Source of the DNA: Ruthenibacterium lactatiformans
GTDB lineage: Bacteria; Bacillota; Clostridia; Oscillospirales; Ruminococcaceae
Reading direction: 5' to 3'
DNA length: 64,000 nt
NCBI RefSeq assembly: GCF_000949455.1
Contig: NZ_JXXK01000004.1
Span: 1 to 64,000, forward strand
The translations under genes and the position numbers were made by a program. Positions 41,561-50,303 of this stretch are shown here, piece after piece. The notes beneath the pieces are model-generated. The model saw nothing but the letters and a program-made list of their open reading frames with translations, did not search any database and had not been told where the DNA came from. Every line of letters begins with the position of its first letter. Position 1 is the stretch's first letter.

Positions 41561-41660
41561 GCTGTGTCCTCCTTGCCGCCCCGCCGGGATCTTTGCCGCC
41601 GGGCCGCTTTTTTATTTTTTCACGCCGGCTCCGGCGGTTCTGGTATGCTACATGCGGGCG

Positions 41661-42983
41661 CTATACGTCCCGCGCAGGCGTGCCTTTCTGCATCAGATGG
41701 GCCGGCTCCTCCGCCGGGAAGGCCGTGCAGGCCGGCTGCGGCAGGCCCAGCGCCAGGCGGCGCACCATCTCCAGCGCGTGCTGCGTGCTGGACAGCCGCA
41801 CCACCTCGCGCGTGCGGCCCGTGATAACGAGCTTCTGCACATAGACGGTATCGGCGTTGCAAGCGGCCAGATACACAAGGCCCACGGGCTTTTCCGGCGT
41901 GCCGCCGCCCGGCCCCGCGATGCCTGTGACGCCCACGCCGAGATCCGCTCCGGCGGCTTCGCGCACGCCCCGGGCCATCTCGGCGGCTGTCTCGGGCGAT
42001 ACGGCGCCGTATGCCTCCAACGTTTCATGCCGCACGCCCAGCATTTTTTCCTTAATATCGTTTGCATAGGTGCACGCGCCGTAGGCGAACACCTCGCTTG
42101 CGCCGGGCACGGCCGTGATGCGCTGGGACAGCATGCCGCCCGTGCAGCTCTCCGCCGTAGCCACCGTCAGGCCCCGTGCGGCCAGCTCCTTCACCACCAC
42201 TTCCTCCAGCGAATCCGCGTCCATGGCATAGACGCAGTCGCCCAGGATATCGTAAAAATGCTTCGCATAGTCCGAACACATGCGCCGGGCCTCGTCCTCC
42301 GACGCGGCCTTGGCCGTGATGCGGATGACGACCTCCGCCGTCTTGGCATAAACGGCGGCCGTTGGGTTGGCGTTTTCCAGCAGATGGCCGATCCTGCTTT
42401 CCAGATGGCTCTCGCCCACGCCTGTGACGCGCAGCGTCACCGAGTGCAGCACGCTGTCGCTCATGGCAGCCAGCCAAGGCTTGACGCTGTTCAGGAACAT
42501 GGGCTGCAGCTCCTTCGGCGGGCCGGGCAGCAGCACGGCATATTTGCCGGGCGCGGCCTGGTCCTCGAAGATCATGCCCGGCGCAGTGCCGTTGGCATTG
42601 GGGATCTTGCGGCCATGGGTGGGCACCATGGCCTGCTTTTTGTTGTTTTCGGGCATCGTGCGGCCCCATGCCGTGAAAAACGCGCGGATCTTCTCCAGCT
42701 CCGCTTCATCAAAGCGCAGCGTGTCGCCGAAAGCGCGGGCCACGGTCTGTTTGGTCAGGTCGTCCTCCGTGGGGCCAAGCCCGCCGGAAAACACCAGCAG
42801 GTCGCTGCGGCCGCGTGCCTGGCGCACCACGCTTTCCAGCCGGGCGGGATTGTCGCCCACCACTGTCTGAAAGTGCACGGTAATGCCCAGCGCCGCAAGT
42901 TCACGGCTCAAAAACTGCGCGTTCGTATTCAGGATATCGCCCAGCAGCAGCTCGGTGCCGACGGCAATGATCTCAGCTTCCAT
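41661..42983 (-). CDS. cinA: CinA family nicotinamide-nucleotide amidase
   Basis: 440 residues. The second ATG (42983) is used: AGGGG lies 9 bp upstream and it gives the classic MEAEIIAVGTELLLGD start. The N-terminal MoaB/MogA-like domain has VFSGGLGPTEDDLTKQT, an ADP-ribose pyrophosphatase in studied CinA. A middle KH-like domain follows. The C-terminal deamidase has TVATAESCTGGMLSQ and the GVTGIAGPGGGT site. It recycles nicotinamide mononucleotide to NaMN. It is in one operon with cysteine desulfurase and ThiI. Confidence 0.93.
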   Translation of the reverse strand: MEAEIIAVGTELLLGDILNTNAQFLSRELAALGITVHFQTVVGDNPARLESVVRQARGRSDLLVFSGGLGPTEDDLTKQTVARAFGDTLRFDEAELEKIRAFFTAWGRTMPENNKKQAMVPTHGRKIPNANGTAPGMIFEDQAAPGKYAVLLPGPPKELQPMFLNSVKPWLAAMSDSVLHSVTLRVTGVGESHLESRIGHLLENANPTAAVYAKTAEVVIRITAKAASEDEARRMCSDYAKHFYDILGDCVYAMDADSLEEVVVKELAARGLTVATAESCTGGMLSQRITAVPGASEVFAYGACTYANDIKEKMLGVRHETLEAYGAVSPETAAEMARGVREAAGADLGVGVTGIAGPGGGTPEKPVGLVYLAACNADTVYVQKLVITGRTREVVRLSSTQHALEMVRRLALGLPQPACTAFPAEEPAHLMQKGTPARDV

Positions 42984-43023
42984 ATTCGTCATCCCCTGGT
43001 TTGCAGAAAATAAAGAGACCCGC

Positions 43024-44196
43024 TCACAGGTTCACATACACCACTTCAGCCTGCGCCGCGGCCTGTGCCTCCAGCTCAGCCAGCCCCGGCATGCCCGCCT
43101 CCGCGGCCTCGATCTCATCCAGATGGGGCTTCGTTTTCGGGTGGGGCGGCGTGAAGATGGTGCAGCAGTCCTCATAGGGCAGGATGCTCGTCTCGTAGGT
43201 GTCGATCTTCCGTGCGATGTCGGTGATCTCCGTTTTGTCCATGCCGATGCACGGGCGCAGCACAGGCAGGCTCTGGGCCGCGTCCGTGCAGGCGATGGCC
43301 TTCAGCGTCTGGCTGGCCACCTGGGCCAGGCTCTCGCCCGTGACAATGGCGTCCGCGCTCTCTTTTTCGCACAGAACCCTGGTGATGCGCATCATGCTGC
43401 GGCGCATCAGCACCGTGAACAGGTCCTCGGGAGCGTTGTCGCGGATATGCTCCTGCGCGGCGGTGTAGGGCACCACATATACGTTCAGGTTGCCGGTATA
43501 GGGCGTGAGCTTTTTGGCCAGCGTCAGCACCTTCATGCGGGCGCGCTCGCTGGTATAGGGCGGGCTGGCGAAATGCACGCAGGCCAGCGAAAGGCCGCGC
43601 TTCGCCATCATATACGCGGCCACCGGGCTGTCGATGCCGCCGGACAGCATCAGCGCCGCCTTGCCGGAGGTGGACACCGGCAGGCCGCCCGCACCGGGCT
43701 TTTTGCCGCCGTGGACATACGCCGCAAAATCGCGGATCTCCACCGTCACGTTCACGTCCGGGTGGTGCACGTCCACCTTGAGGTGGGGATACGCCGACAG
43801 CAGCACGCCGCCCAGCTCCCGGGCGATCTCCATGCTGTCCATGGGGAACGTCTTGTCCGAGCGCTTGGCGCTCACCTTAAACGTCTTTGCCGCCCGCAGC
43901 GCGCCGCACAGGTATTCCTTCGCGGTGTCCGCAATGACAGCAAAGTCCTTGGGGCACACGGCTGCGCGGCTGATGGCCGCGATGCCGAAAATTTTGCCGA
44001 TGCGCTCCTCCGCCGCGTCGATGTCCTCATCGCCCGCAGGCTCCGCGTACATCGTGCTCTGCGCCTTGTAGATTTTAAAATTCCCCAGGGATTTCAGGCG
44101 GCGGCGCATGGTCTTGAGCAGCACGCTCTCGAAGGTGGCGCGGTTGAGCCCCTTCAGCGACATTTCGCCCTGATAGGCCAGAATGATCTCTTTCAT
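43024..44196 (-). CDS. thiI: tRNA 4-thiouridine synthetase ThiI
   Basis: 390 residues. ATG 44196 gives the canonical MKEIILAYQGEMSLKGLNR; a TTG three codons upstream is nearer to AAAGGG and could also be used. An N-terminal ferredoxin-like/THUMP region precedes the PP-loop ALMLSGGIDSPVAAYMM. It lacks the C-terminal rhodanese domain, as in Bacillus ThiI. It adenylates U8 of tRNA and inserts sulfur from the adjacent cysteine desulfurase. CIGMDKTEI near the C-terminus is typical. Confidence 0.93.
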   Translation of the reverse strand: MKEIILAYQGEMSLKGLNRATFESVLLKTMRRRLKSLGNFKIYKAQSTMYAEPAGDEDIDAAEERIGKIFGIAAISRAAVCPKDFAVIADTAKEYLCGALRAAKTFKVSAKRSDKTFPMDSMEIARELGGVLLSAYPHLKVDVHHPDVNVTVEIRDFAAYVHGGKKPGAGGLPVSTSGKAALMLSGGIDSPVAAYMMAKRGLSLACVHFASPPYTSERARMKVLTLAKKLTPYTGNLNVYVVPYTAAQEHIRDNAPEDLFTVLMRRSMMRITRVLCEKESADAIVTGESLAQVASQTLKAIACTDAAQSLPVLRPCIGMDKTEITDIARKIDTYETSILPYEDCCTIFTPPHPKTKPHLDEIEAAEAGMPGLAELEAQAAAQAEVVYVNL

Positions 44197-44303
44197 ATTC
44201 TGCAAAATTCCCTTTCGTTAAAGTAAAGGCGGCCGCCCTTACGGGCGCTTCCACAAGAAAACAAAGCCGCGAGTTTCTGCCGGGCGGGCGCGTCCGCCCC
44301 CCG

Positions 44304-45437
44304 TCAGCGGCGTATTTTCGCCAACGTACGCATGCCCTCGGCCAGCGCGTCCAGCAGCGCACGCACATCCTCCGGTGTGCTCTCGCCGGAAAACGAGACG
44401 CGCAGTGCGGTGTCCACACGGCTTTTCGGCAGGCCCATGGCCGTCAGCGTATGGCTGGCCTCGCCTCTGCTGCATGCCGAGCCGCTGGATACATACACAT
44501 CCCGGCTCTCAAGGAAATGGAGCATCGTCTCGCTTTTGACGCCCTCCACCGAGAAATTCACAAGTTCGGGCAGCGCGTCCGCCGGGCTGTTCAGCACAAT
44601 ACCCGGCATTCCGGCCAGCGCGTCCCGCAGCGTTTTATTCAGCGCCGCGATGCGCCCGGCGCGGCCTCCGTCCGCCAGCATCCGTTCAATAGCCCTGGCC
44701 ATGGCGGCGATATAGGCCACGTTTTCGGTGCCCGGACGGCGCTTTTGTTCCTGCCCGCCGCCCAGAAACACGGGGGCCAGATTGTAGCCGCGGCGCACAT
44801 ACAGCGCGCCCACGCCCTTGGGCGCGTGGATCTTATGCCCGGACACCGCGTAGCTGTCGATGGCCGTTCCGTTCAGCCGCTGCGGGACCTTGCCCCACGC
44901 CTGTACGCCGTCGATGTGTACGGCCGTGCGGCTGTTTTTTTCCTTCACCGCTTTGGCCAGCGCGGCCACGTCCAGAATGGAACCGACCTCATTGTTTACA
45001 TGCATGGCTGTGACGAGGGCTGTTTTGGAGCCGACGGCCCGTACCAGCGCCCCGGCGTCCACATGGCCGGAGGCGTCCGGCCTCACGACGGTGACGCGCC
45101 AGCCCTCTTTTTCCAGCGCGGCCACGGGGTTCTGCACGCTGGGGTGTTCGTAGCCCGTGACGACAATGTGGTCCGCCCAGGCGGCGCGCGCCTTCACCGC
45201 GCCCAGAACAGCAAGGTTATTGCCCTCGGAGCCGCAGGCCGTGAACACGATCTCCCCCGGCTGCGCGCCCAGGGACGCGGCCACCGTTTCCCGCGCGCCG
45301 GACAAAACGAACTCGCTCTGCGCGCCGGGCGCGTACAGCGAGGACGGGTTGGCGTAATGGGCGCGCAGCACCGCGTCCGCTGTGTCGGCCACGGTGTCAG
45401 CCACGCGTGTGGTGGCGGCGTTATCCAGATAATGCAA
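44304..45437 (-). CDS. cysteine desulfurase (NifS/IscS family, ThiI partner)
   Basis: 377 residues. No ATG is available; the TTG at 45437 lies 8 bp from GGGAGG and gives LHYLDNAATT, as expected. A second TTG at 45443 is too close. The PLP lysine is in AVSGHKIHAPKGVGAL, the cofactor His in ACGSEGNN and GYEHPSVQN, and the catalytic Cys in YVSSGSACSRGEAS. It releases sulfur from cysteine as a persulfide. Position next to thiI, without rhodanese on ThiI, is the arrangement of NifZ-ThiI in Bacillus. Confidence 0.92.
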   Translation of the reverse strand: MHYLDNAATTRVADTVADTADAVLRAHYANPSSLYAPGAQSEFVLSGARETVAASLGAQPGEIVFTACGSEGNNLAVLGAVKARAAWADHIVVTGYEHPSVQNPVAALEKEGWRVTVVRPDASGHVDAGALVRAVGSKTALVTAMHVNNEVGSILDVAALAKAVKEKNSRTAVHIDGVQAWGKVPQRLNGTAIDSYAVSGHKIHAPKGVGALYVRRGYNLAPVFLGGGQEQKRRPGTENVAYIAAMARAIERMLADGGRAGRIAALNKTLRDALAGMPGIVLNSPADALPELVNFSVEGVKSETMLHFLESRDVYVSSGSACSRGEASHTLTAMGLPKSRVDTALRVSFSGESTPEDVRALLDALAEGMRTLAKIRR

Positions 45438-45470
45438 AGGCAAAGCCTCCCAAAAACCATATATAAAATT

Positions 45471-45499
45471 ATTATACTACCAAACAAAGTGCAAGGCAA
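45471..45499 (-). promoter_or_regulatory. promoter for the desulfurase-thiI-cinA operon
   Basis: TTGCCT (45499-45494), 17 bp, consensus TATAAT (45476-45471) on the minus strand, 34 bp before the TTG start. Confidence 0.7.
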
Positions 45500-45509
45500 C
45501 GGAAAGAAA

Positions 45510-45548
45510 GAAAAAACAGCGGCCTGTGAGGAAAAGACCACAGGCCGC
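45510..45548 (-). terminator. terminator of the two-component operon
   Basis: Perfect 10-bp stem GCGGCCTGTG/CACAGGCCGC (45519-45528, 45539-45548), followed on the minus strand by TGTTTTTTC. It lies 46 bp past the lipoprotein stop. Confidence 0.88.
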
Positions 45549-45593
45549 CGTCATCGGCATATTGACGCCGGAGGGCGCCGCCTCTTCCAAAAA

Positions 45594-47003
45594 TCATCCC
45601 ATTGCATCGGGCGGCGTCCACATCCGGATATACTGCAGCTCCCCGCTGCCGGCAAACACGGTCTCCGGCGCGGCGAGGGCATAGGACCGGCGCATCCCGC
45701 CCCACGGGTCCTCCATTGCCGCCACCGGCACCAGCCATAAACCGCCGTTCGTCCGGGCCAGCGGCAAGGCCGCCGTTTCCCCGCCCGTATACGGTTCTTC
45801 AGCCCGCAGCAAAACTTCGCGCAGCTGCCCGTCCCGCACATCGATCAAATAGGCCGGGACACAGCCCGCGCCGCTTGTGCTGAAAGCACCCGCCCATAAA
45901 TACGGTTCCTGTTCGCCGCAGCATGCCGGAAGTATATCATGAAGACCAAAGTCCAGCCATGGTACGGAGGCCGACGGCCGGAACGAAGCCAGCGCCCGCT
46001 GCGTACCGTTAAAAATATCCCGTTCCAAAAGTGTTTTCAGAGAGGCGTCCCCGTCATCATCCTGAATGAACATCTGGTACAGCTTGCCGTCCCGCACATA
46101 CATGCCGCCAAGATAGCCGTAGCCATCGTACTCCCCATACCAATCCATCTGCGGGCTGCCGAGGCGCATCCGCGTGCCTGCGGCCAAATCATACTGCACC
46201 AGCCATTCGTCCATCTGCTGGCCCCGCACCTGCTCTGCCTCGCCGACAGCCACGCCGGGATAAACGCCGTCATCCAGCGGATATTCATAATGCCGCATGA
46301 GGAAGCTGCTGCCGGACACGCCCAATATACTGTCTCCGCCTGTCTCAAATACCGTATATTCCCCGGTGGCCAGGTCTACCCGCACGCCGCCGGAGACATT
46401 TTCGCTATGGTCGTAATAGCTTCCGTACAGCGCTCCGCCGTCCGTGTAGGAGAAAGAATCGCTGTACACCTCCCAGCCCTGGGGGAATTCCATCACCCTT
46501 TTGCGCCGGGCGCCGGAAGCGTCCACCACGTCGATATAAGCCGCGGCCGCCGATGAGGCTGCGTTTTGTACAAACCACGTCCCATACACGGAGCCCATCA
46601 GGTAGACGTTCCCGCCAATGGCCGCAACCGCTATATTGTTTCCCTCTATGTACGCCGGGCACGCGGCGTCACTGTGGCCGCAGCCCGGCACGCTGCACAG
46701 CGGCGCCTGCGTCAGCGTAGCGTAATCCGTACGTAAAAGCATGGATACGCGCCGGGTAAGGCCGTCCGGCCCGGCGGCGTTCTCGGCCAGCACAGCCAGT
46801 TCGTAATAAGCGTCGCCGCCGTTGCTTCCCGTTCCATAGCCGCTCCACTGCACAGTGTCCAGCACACCTACGGCGAACGTGGGCGCGGGCGGCTCCTGCA
46901 CCGTTTGGGAGGAGGCCGGCGCGCCGGAGGAAGGGGCGTTGGGGGCGGGCGCGCATCCTGCCAGCAGCGCCAGGACAAGGCACAGTGCAAAAATCCGCTT
47001 CAT
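45594..47003 (-). CDS. lipoprotein with beta-propeller-like repeats, unknown
   Basis: 469 residues. A signal peptide ends in the lipobox LLAGC (Cys about residue 16), then a Pro/Ser/Ala linker. The exterior domain has repeated Tyr/Trp/Gly-rich strands (NVYLMGSVYGTWF, GGALYGSYYDH, DGYGYLGGMYVRDGKLYQMF), suggesting a propeller. A Cys/His cluster, LCSVPGCGHSDAACPAY, occurs near residue 105 and is recurrent in lipoproteins of gut Clostridia. The start overlaps the preceding stop (ATGA), so it is translated with the two-component system and may sense or report envelope state. Function unknown. Confidence 0.65.
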   Translation of the reverse strand: MKRIFALCLVLALLAGCAPAPNAPSSGAPASSQTVQEPPAPTFAVGVLDTVQWSGYGTGSNGGDAYYELAVLAENAAGPDGLTRRVSMLLRTDYATLTQAPLCSVPGCGHSDAACPAYIEGNNIAVAAIGGNVYLMGSVYGTWFVQNAASSAAAAYIDVVDASGARRKRVMEFPQGWEVYSDSFSYTDGGALYGSYYDHSENVSGGVRVDLATGEYTVFETGGDSILGVSGSSFLMRHYEYPLDDGVYPGVAVGEAEQVRGQQMDEWLVQYDLAAGTRMRLGSPQMDWYGEYDGYGYLGGMYVRDGKLYQMFIQDDDGDASLKTLLERDIFNGTQRALASFRPSASVPWLDFGLHDILPACCGEQEPYLWAGAFSTSGAGCVPAYLIDVRDGQLREVLLRAEEPYTGGETAALPLARTNGGLWLVPVAAMEDPWGGMRRSYALAAPETVFAGSGELQYIRMWTPPDAMG

Positions 47004-47893
47004 CCCATCGCCTCCTCTTCCGGCTGCTCCTCCTGCAGCCGCGCCGTGTCCGCATCCGCTTGTCTGAATGCCCCCGCGCCGAAGGAACGCTGATATTCCT
47101 GCCAGCCGCGCACGGTGCTTTCTTCCACGGACGCCGCGCTCAGGCTGAAATACATACGCTGCTGGTCGCCTCCGGCTTCAAATGTATAATCGGGATATGC
47201 AACATAAAACCCGCTCTGGCAGGCGAGCAGCAGCCCGGCCGAGGCGGAATACAGACCGTTCTCTGCATATTTCGTACCCTCCGGCCCGGCCCAGTCTGCC
47301 AGGCTGTCCATGCCGAGGTATGTTTTGTAGGCCGCGAGCACCGCCGGCGCGTCGGGCTCCGGCAGGCCCGCCCACTCCTCTGCCGTACCCCAGAGCCCCA
47401 CCACCTTTTGGGACTGGCTCTCCACAGTGACGCCAATGATATAATAGCCCAGATTTTCATCCCGACGGCCATAGCTTATGTAGTTGACAAAGCCCAGGCT
47501 ATCCTCGCTCTGATACGTGGACAGTCCAATCTGATCCATAAAATAGGCGGCCCACTCCTCCGGCAGCACGCCCGCCGACGCCAGTTCCTCCACATGGAAG
47601 AGCAAGCCGTCCGGCTCGACATAATACATGGAATCCGGGCTGGTTCCCGCCCGCTGGTAACCGCTCAGGCTTCCGCGCCGGCTGTATTTTTTCAGCACCC
47701 GCGTTAAATACATATCCTCGCCCGTAAGCGCCAGCGCGCCCGCTTTCTGCGTGCGCGCGTGCGGCTGGGCCAGCAGCCCCGCGTCGCCCAGCCACAGCGT
47801 CAGGGCGGGCACGGCCGAGAGGGCCAGCGCCAAAACGCCCGTGCACAGCACCGCGGCCGCGGGGCGCGCGAACCATTTCTTCCATTTGTTCAC
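47000..47893 (-). CDS. membrane-anchored exported protein in the two-component operon
   Basis: 297 residues from a GTG (47893) that overlaps the kinase stop (GTGA), with GGAGG 9 bp upstream. One N-terminal helix (AAAVLCTGVLALALSAVPALTLWL) anchors an external domain of about 250 residues with LTGEDMYLTRVLKKYS, NYISYGRRDENLGYYIIGVTVES, and a Glu-rich C-terminus. No family was recognised. Coupled translation suggests a function with the kinase or the downstream lipoprotein. Confidence 0.6.
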   Translation of the reverse strand: MNKWKKWFARPAAAVLCTGVLALALSAVPALTLWLGDAGLLAQPHARTQKAGALALTGEDMYLTRVLKKYSRRGSLSGYQRAGTSPDSMYYVEPDGLLFHVEELASAGVLPEEWAAYFMDQIGLSTYQSEDSLGFVNYISYGRRDENLGYYIIGVTVESQSQKVVGLWGTAEEWAGLPEPDAPAVLAAYKTYLGMDSLADWAGPEGTKYAENGLYSASAGLLLACQSGFYVAYPDYTFEAGGDQQRMYFSLSAASVEESTVRGWQEYQRSFGAGAFRQADADTARLQEEQPEEEAMG

Positions 47894-49497
47894 ACTGCCG
47901 CGCCTCCTTCTTTGCCGTCTGCCGCAGGCAGGCGCACCGTCACCGCGGTGCCCTCCCCTTCAACGCTTTCAATTTGCAGCCGCCCGCCGTGCAGCGCGGC
48001 GATCTTCTCGCACAGGGCCAGCCCCATGCCGCTGCCGCCGCCCGCCCGCGCGCGGGATTTATCCACCATGTAAAACGGCTCCGTCACACGCGCCAGCGCC
48101 GCGGCCGGGATACCGCAGCCGGTGTCGCGCACCGTCACGTCCACGCCCTGGCCTTCCGCCGCCGTGTGCCAGCCGATGGACACGCGGCCGTCCTTGGGCC
48201 TGGCACGGGCCGCGTTCTGCACAAGATTGTAAAGCAGGTCCACCAGCAGATCGGCGTCGCCCCGCACCCGCACGCCCGGCGCGGGCTGGAACACCGGCTC
48301 CACCGGCGCAACGGACGGCCCCAGCGCCGCCCTGGCGCGTGCGAACACGCGCTCCAGTTCCAGCGGCTCCAGCGCGGGCGCCTGCTCCCGCAGGCCCAGC
48401 AATTGCAGCAACTTTTCCGAAAGCGCCTCCACGCGCCGCGCTTCACTGAAAATATAGTTCGCCGCCCGCTGCTGCTGCTCCGGCTCGCACTGCATGCTGC
48501 GCAGCGTGTCCGCATAACCGATGACCGCCGTCATCGGCGTTTTCAGCTCGTGCGTGAACGCGGACATAAAGTCCTCGCGCTGGCGCACCGACAGCTCCAG
48601 CGCATCTACCTTTTCCTGCACGGCGGCCGCCATAGCGTCAAAGCTTCGGCTCAGCACGCCGATCTCGTCCCCGCCCGAAAGGCCCGTGCGCTCGCCGTAC
48701 GCGCCGCCCGCAATGCTTTCGCTCGCCTGTGTCAGACGCGCCAGCGGTTTTGTCAGCCAGCGGGACAGCAGCGCGATCATCGCGCCCGCGCACACCAGCA
48801 CCACCAGTTCCATTTCCCAGAAGCGCAGCAGCGCACGGTCCCGCGCGGCGAACACGCTGGTCACGTCGTGTCCCGTCAGCAGCGTGACGGGCGGATTGCC
48901 CACGGTCTCCACCTCCGCCTCGAACAGCATATACGTCCTGCCGCCGTCCCGGTGCATGCGGTAAGTATCCGTCTGGCCCGTAGGGCCCTCGTCCCAGGGA
49001 AACGAGGTATACACCGTGCGCAGCGCCGCGGGCTGCCGCTCTGCATCGGAAGCCGCCTGTGCTTCCGTTTCCGTCTCCGCCGCGGCGGAGGACGTCCCGC
49101 CCTGTGCCGCCGCGTCACCGCGGTACAGGGCCACCAGCTTTCCGCCCACATAATCCTCCAGCGAGCTGCCGTAGCGCGCCAGATGGCTGTCCGTCACGGT
49201 CTCGCCCCGCGCGGCCACGTCCAACAGGTCGGATTCCAGCGCATAGCATTGCAGCAGATGCTGCACCTCCGCCTGCTGGCCCGCCTCGTTCAGAGCATCG
49301 TCGAAGTTTCCGGCCAGTACCACCGCGCCCCCCAGCGAGAGCGCCATGGCCAGCACCAGAAGCATGGCCAGCGTCAGCTTCTGGGCAAAGCCCAGTGCAC
49401 GGAGCGTCTTTCCGGCGCCGCCTGCCGGGCGGGCCGCGCCGCTTTCCGCCGCCTGCGCGCCCGTCCGCCTGGCGCGGGCGCGCTTTTCTTTTTTCAC
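47890..49497 (-). CDS. sensor histidine kinase
   Basis: 535 residues from a GTG (49497) behind GGAGGGAG that overlaps the regulator stop (GTGA). Basic N-terminus, helix 1 (about 40-62), an external sensor region of about 165 residues with an Ala/Glu/Thr-rich insert, helix 2 (about 229-246), HAMP (247-300), then His316 in FTHELKTPMTAVIGY. The ATPase has LYNLVQNAA (N box), DTGCGIP (G1) and GSGMGLAL (G2). It is an intact HPK1-type kinase. Signal unknown; the two exported proteins downstream are candidates for sensing or output. Confidence 0.93.
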   Translation of the reverse strand: MKKEKRARARRTGAQAAESGAARPAGGAGKTLRALGFAQKLTLAMLLVLAMALSLGGAVVLAGNFDDALNEAGQQAEVQHLLQCYALESDLLDVAARGETVTDSHLARYGSSLEDYVGGKLVALYRGDAAAQGGTSSAAAETETEAQAASDAERQPAALRTVYTSFPWDEGPTGQTDTYRMHRDGGRTYMLFEAEVETVGNPPVTLLTGHDVTSVFAARDRALLRFWEMELVVLVCAGAMIALLSRWLTKPLARLTQASESIAGGAYGERTGLSGGDEIGVLSRSFDAMAAAVQEKVDALELSVRQREDFMSAFTHELKTPMTAVIGYADTLRSMQCEPEQQQRAANYIFSEARRVEALSEKLLQLLGLREQAPALEPLELERVFARARAALGPSVAPVEPVFQPAPGVRVRGDADLLVDLLYNLVQNAARARPKDGRVSIGWHTAAEGQGVDVTVRDTGCGIPAAALARVTEPFYMVDKSRARAGGGSGMGLALCEKIAALHGGRLQIESVEGEGTAVTVRLPAADGKEGGAAV

Positions 49498-50159
49498 GGC
49501 TCTCCCTCCATTTCCAGAAGATACCCCACCTTATAGACGGTCTTGATATGCTCCTGCCAACCCAGCTTTTTGCGCAGGCGCTGGATGTGCAGGTCCAGCG
49601 TGCGCGTGCCGTCATCCATCTCGCCGCCCCAAACACGCTCGAACAGCACGTCGCGGTACAGTGCCGCGCCCCGGTTGCGCAAAAGCTGTTCCAGAAGGTC
49701 GAATTCCCGGGGCGTGAGGGCCACCGGCACGCCCGCCTTGGTGGCGCTGCGCGCCACGGTGTCCACCGTAACGTCCCACGCGCGCAGCAGCGCGCCGCCG
49801 CGCCCGGTACGGCGCAGCACACTTTCCACCCGCGCCACCAGTTCCGCCACCTCAAACGGCTTCACGATGTAATCATCCGCGCCCAGGTTCAGCCCACGCA
49901 CCCGGTCGCCCAGAGTGCCCTTAGCCGTGATGAAAATGACAGGCGTGCCCATGGGCCGCAGATACTCCAGCAGCTCATAGCCGTCCAGCCTGGGCAGCAT
50001 GATATCCAGCAGCACCAGGTCGTAATCGTTCTGTTCGATCTTATCCGCCGCCGCGCAGCCGTCGTTGACGGCCTCGCATTGATAACCTGCCCGCGCCAGG
50101 CTCATTTCAATGAGCTGGGCGATTGGTACTTCGTCTTCTACGATCAGGATGCGGTTCAT
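49494..50159 (-). CDS. OmpR-family response regulator
   Basis: 221 residues. The receiver has acidic pocket ED at 8-9, phospho-acceptor Asp52 in LVLLDIMLPRLDGYE, Thr/Lys residues ITAKG and IVKPF. The C-terminal winged helix contains LTPREFDLLEQLLRNRG and RTLDLHIQRLRKKLG, ending VYKVGYLLE. It should bind direct repeats as a dimer. First gene of a four-gene operon with 4-bp overlaps between all members. Confidence 0.95.
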   Translation of the reverse strand: MNRILIVEDEVPIAQLIEMSLARAGYQCEAVNDGCAAADKIEQNDYDLVLLDIMLPRLDGYELLEYLRPMGTPVIFITAKGTLGDRVRGLNLGADDYIVKPFEVAELVARVESVLRRTGRGGALLRAWDVTVDTVARSATKAGVPVALTPREFDLLEQLLRNRGAALYRDVLFERVWGGEMDDGTRTLDLHIQRLRKKLGWQEHIKTVYKVGYLLEMEGEP

Positions 50160-50242
50160 GCCGCTTTCCCCCTTGCATCAGTTTCTACCATCAGAGTAAC
50201 GGATGAATGTATCAGATTTGTTTCATTCCCGGGCTTATACGC

Positions 50243-50297
50243 AAAAAACAACCGTCGGGAACGGGCATACGCCCGCCTCCCGGCGGCTGTTGTTTCA
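50243..50297 (-). terminator. terminator after the DegV gene
   Basis: A long GC-rich hairpin, AACAACAGCCG... with an inner GGGC/GCCC stem, followed by TTTTTTGC on the minus strand. It lies 7 bp past the stop codon. Confidence 0.85.
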
Positions 50298-50303
50298 CAT
50301 TTT

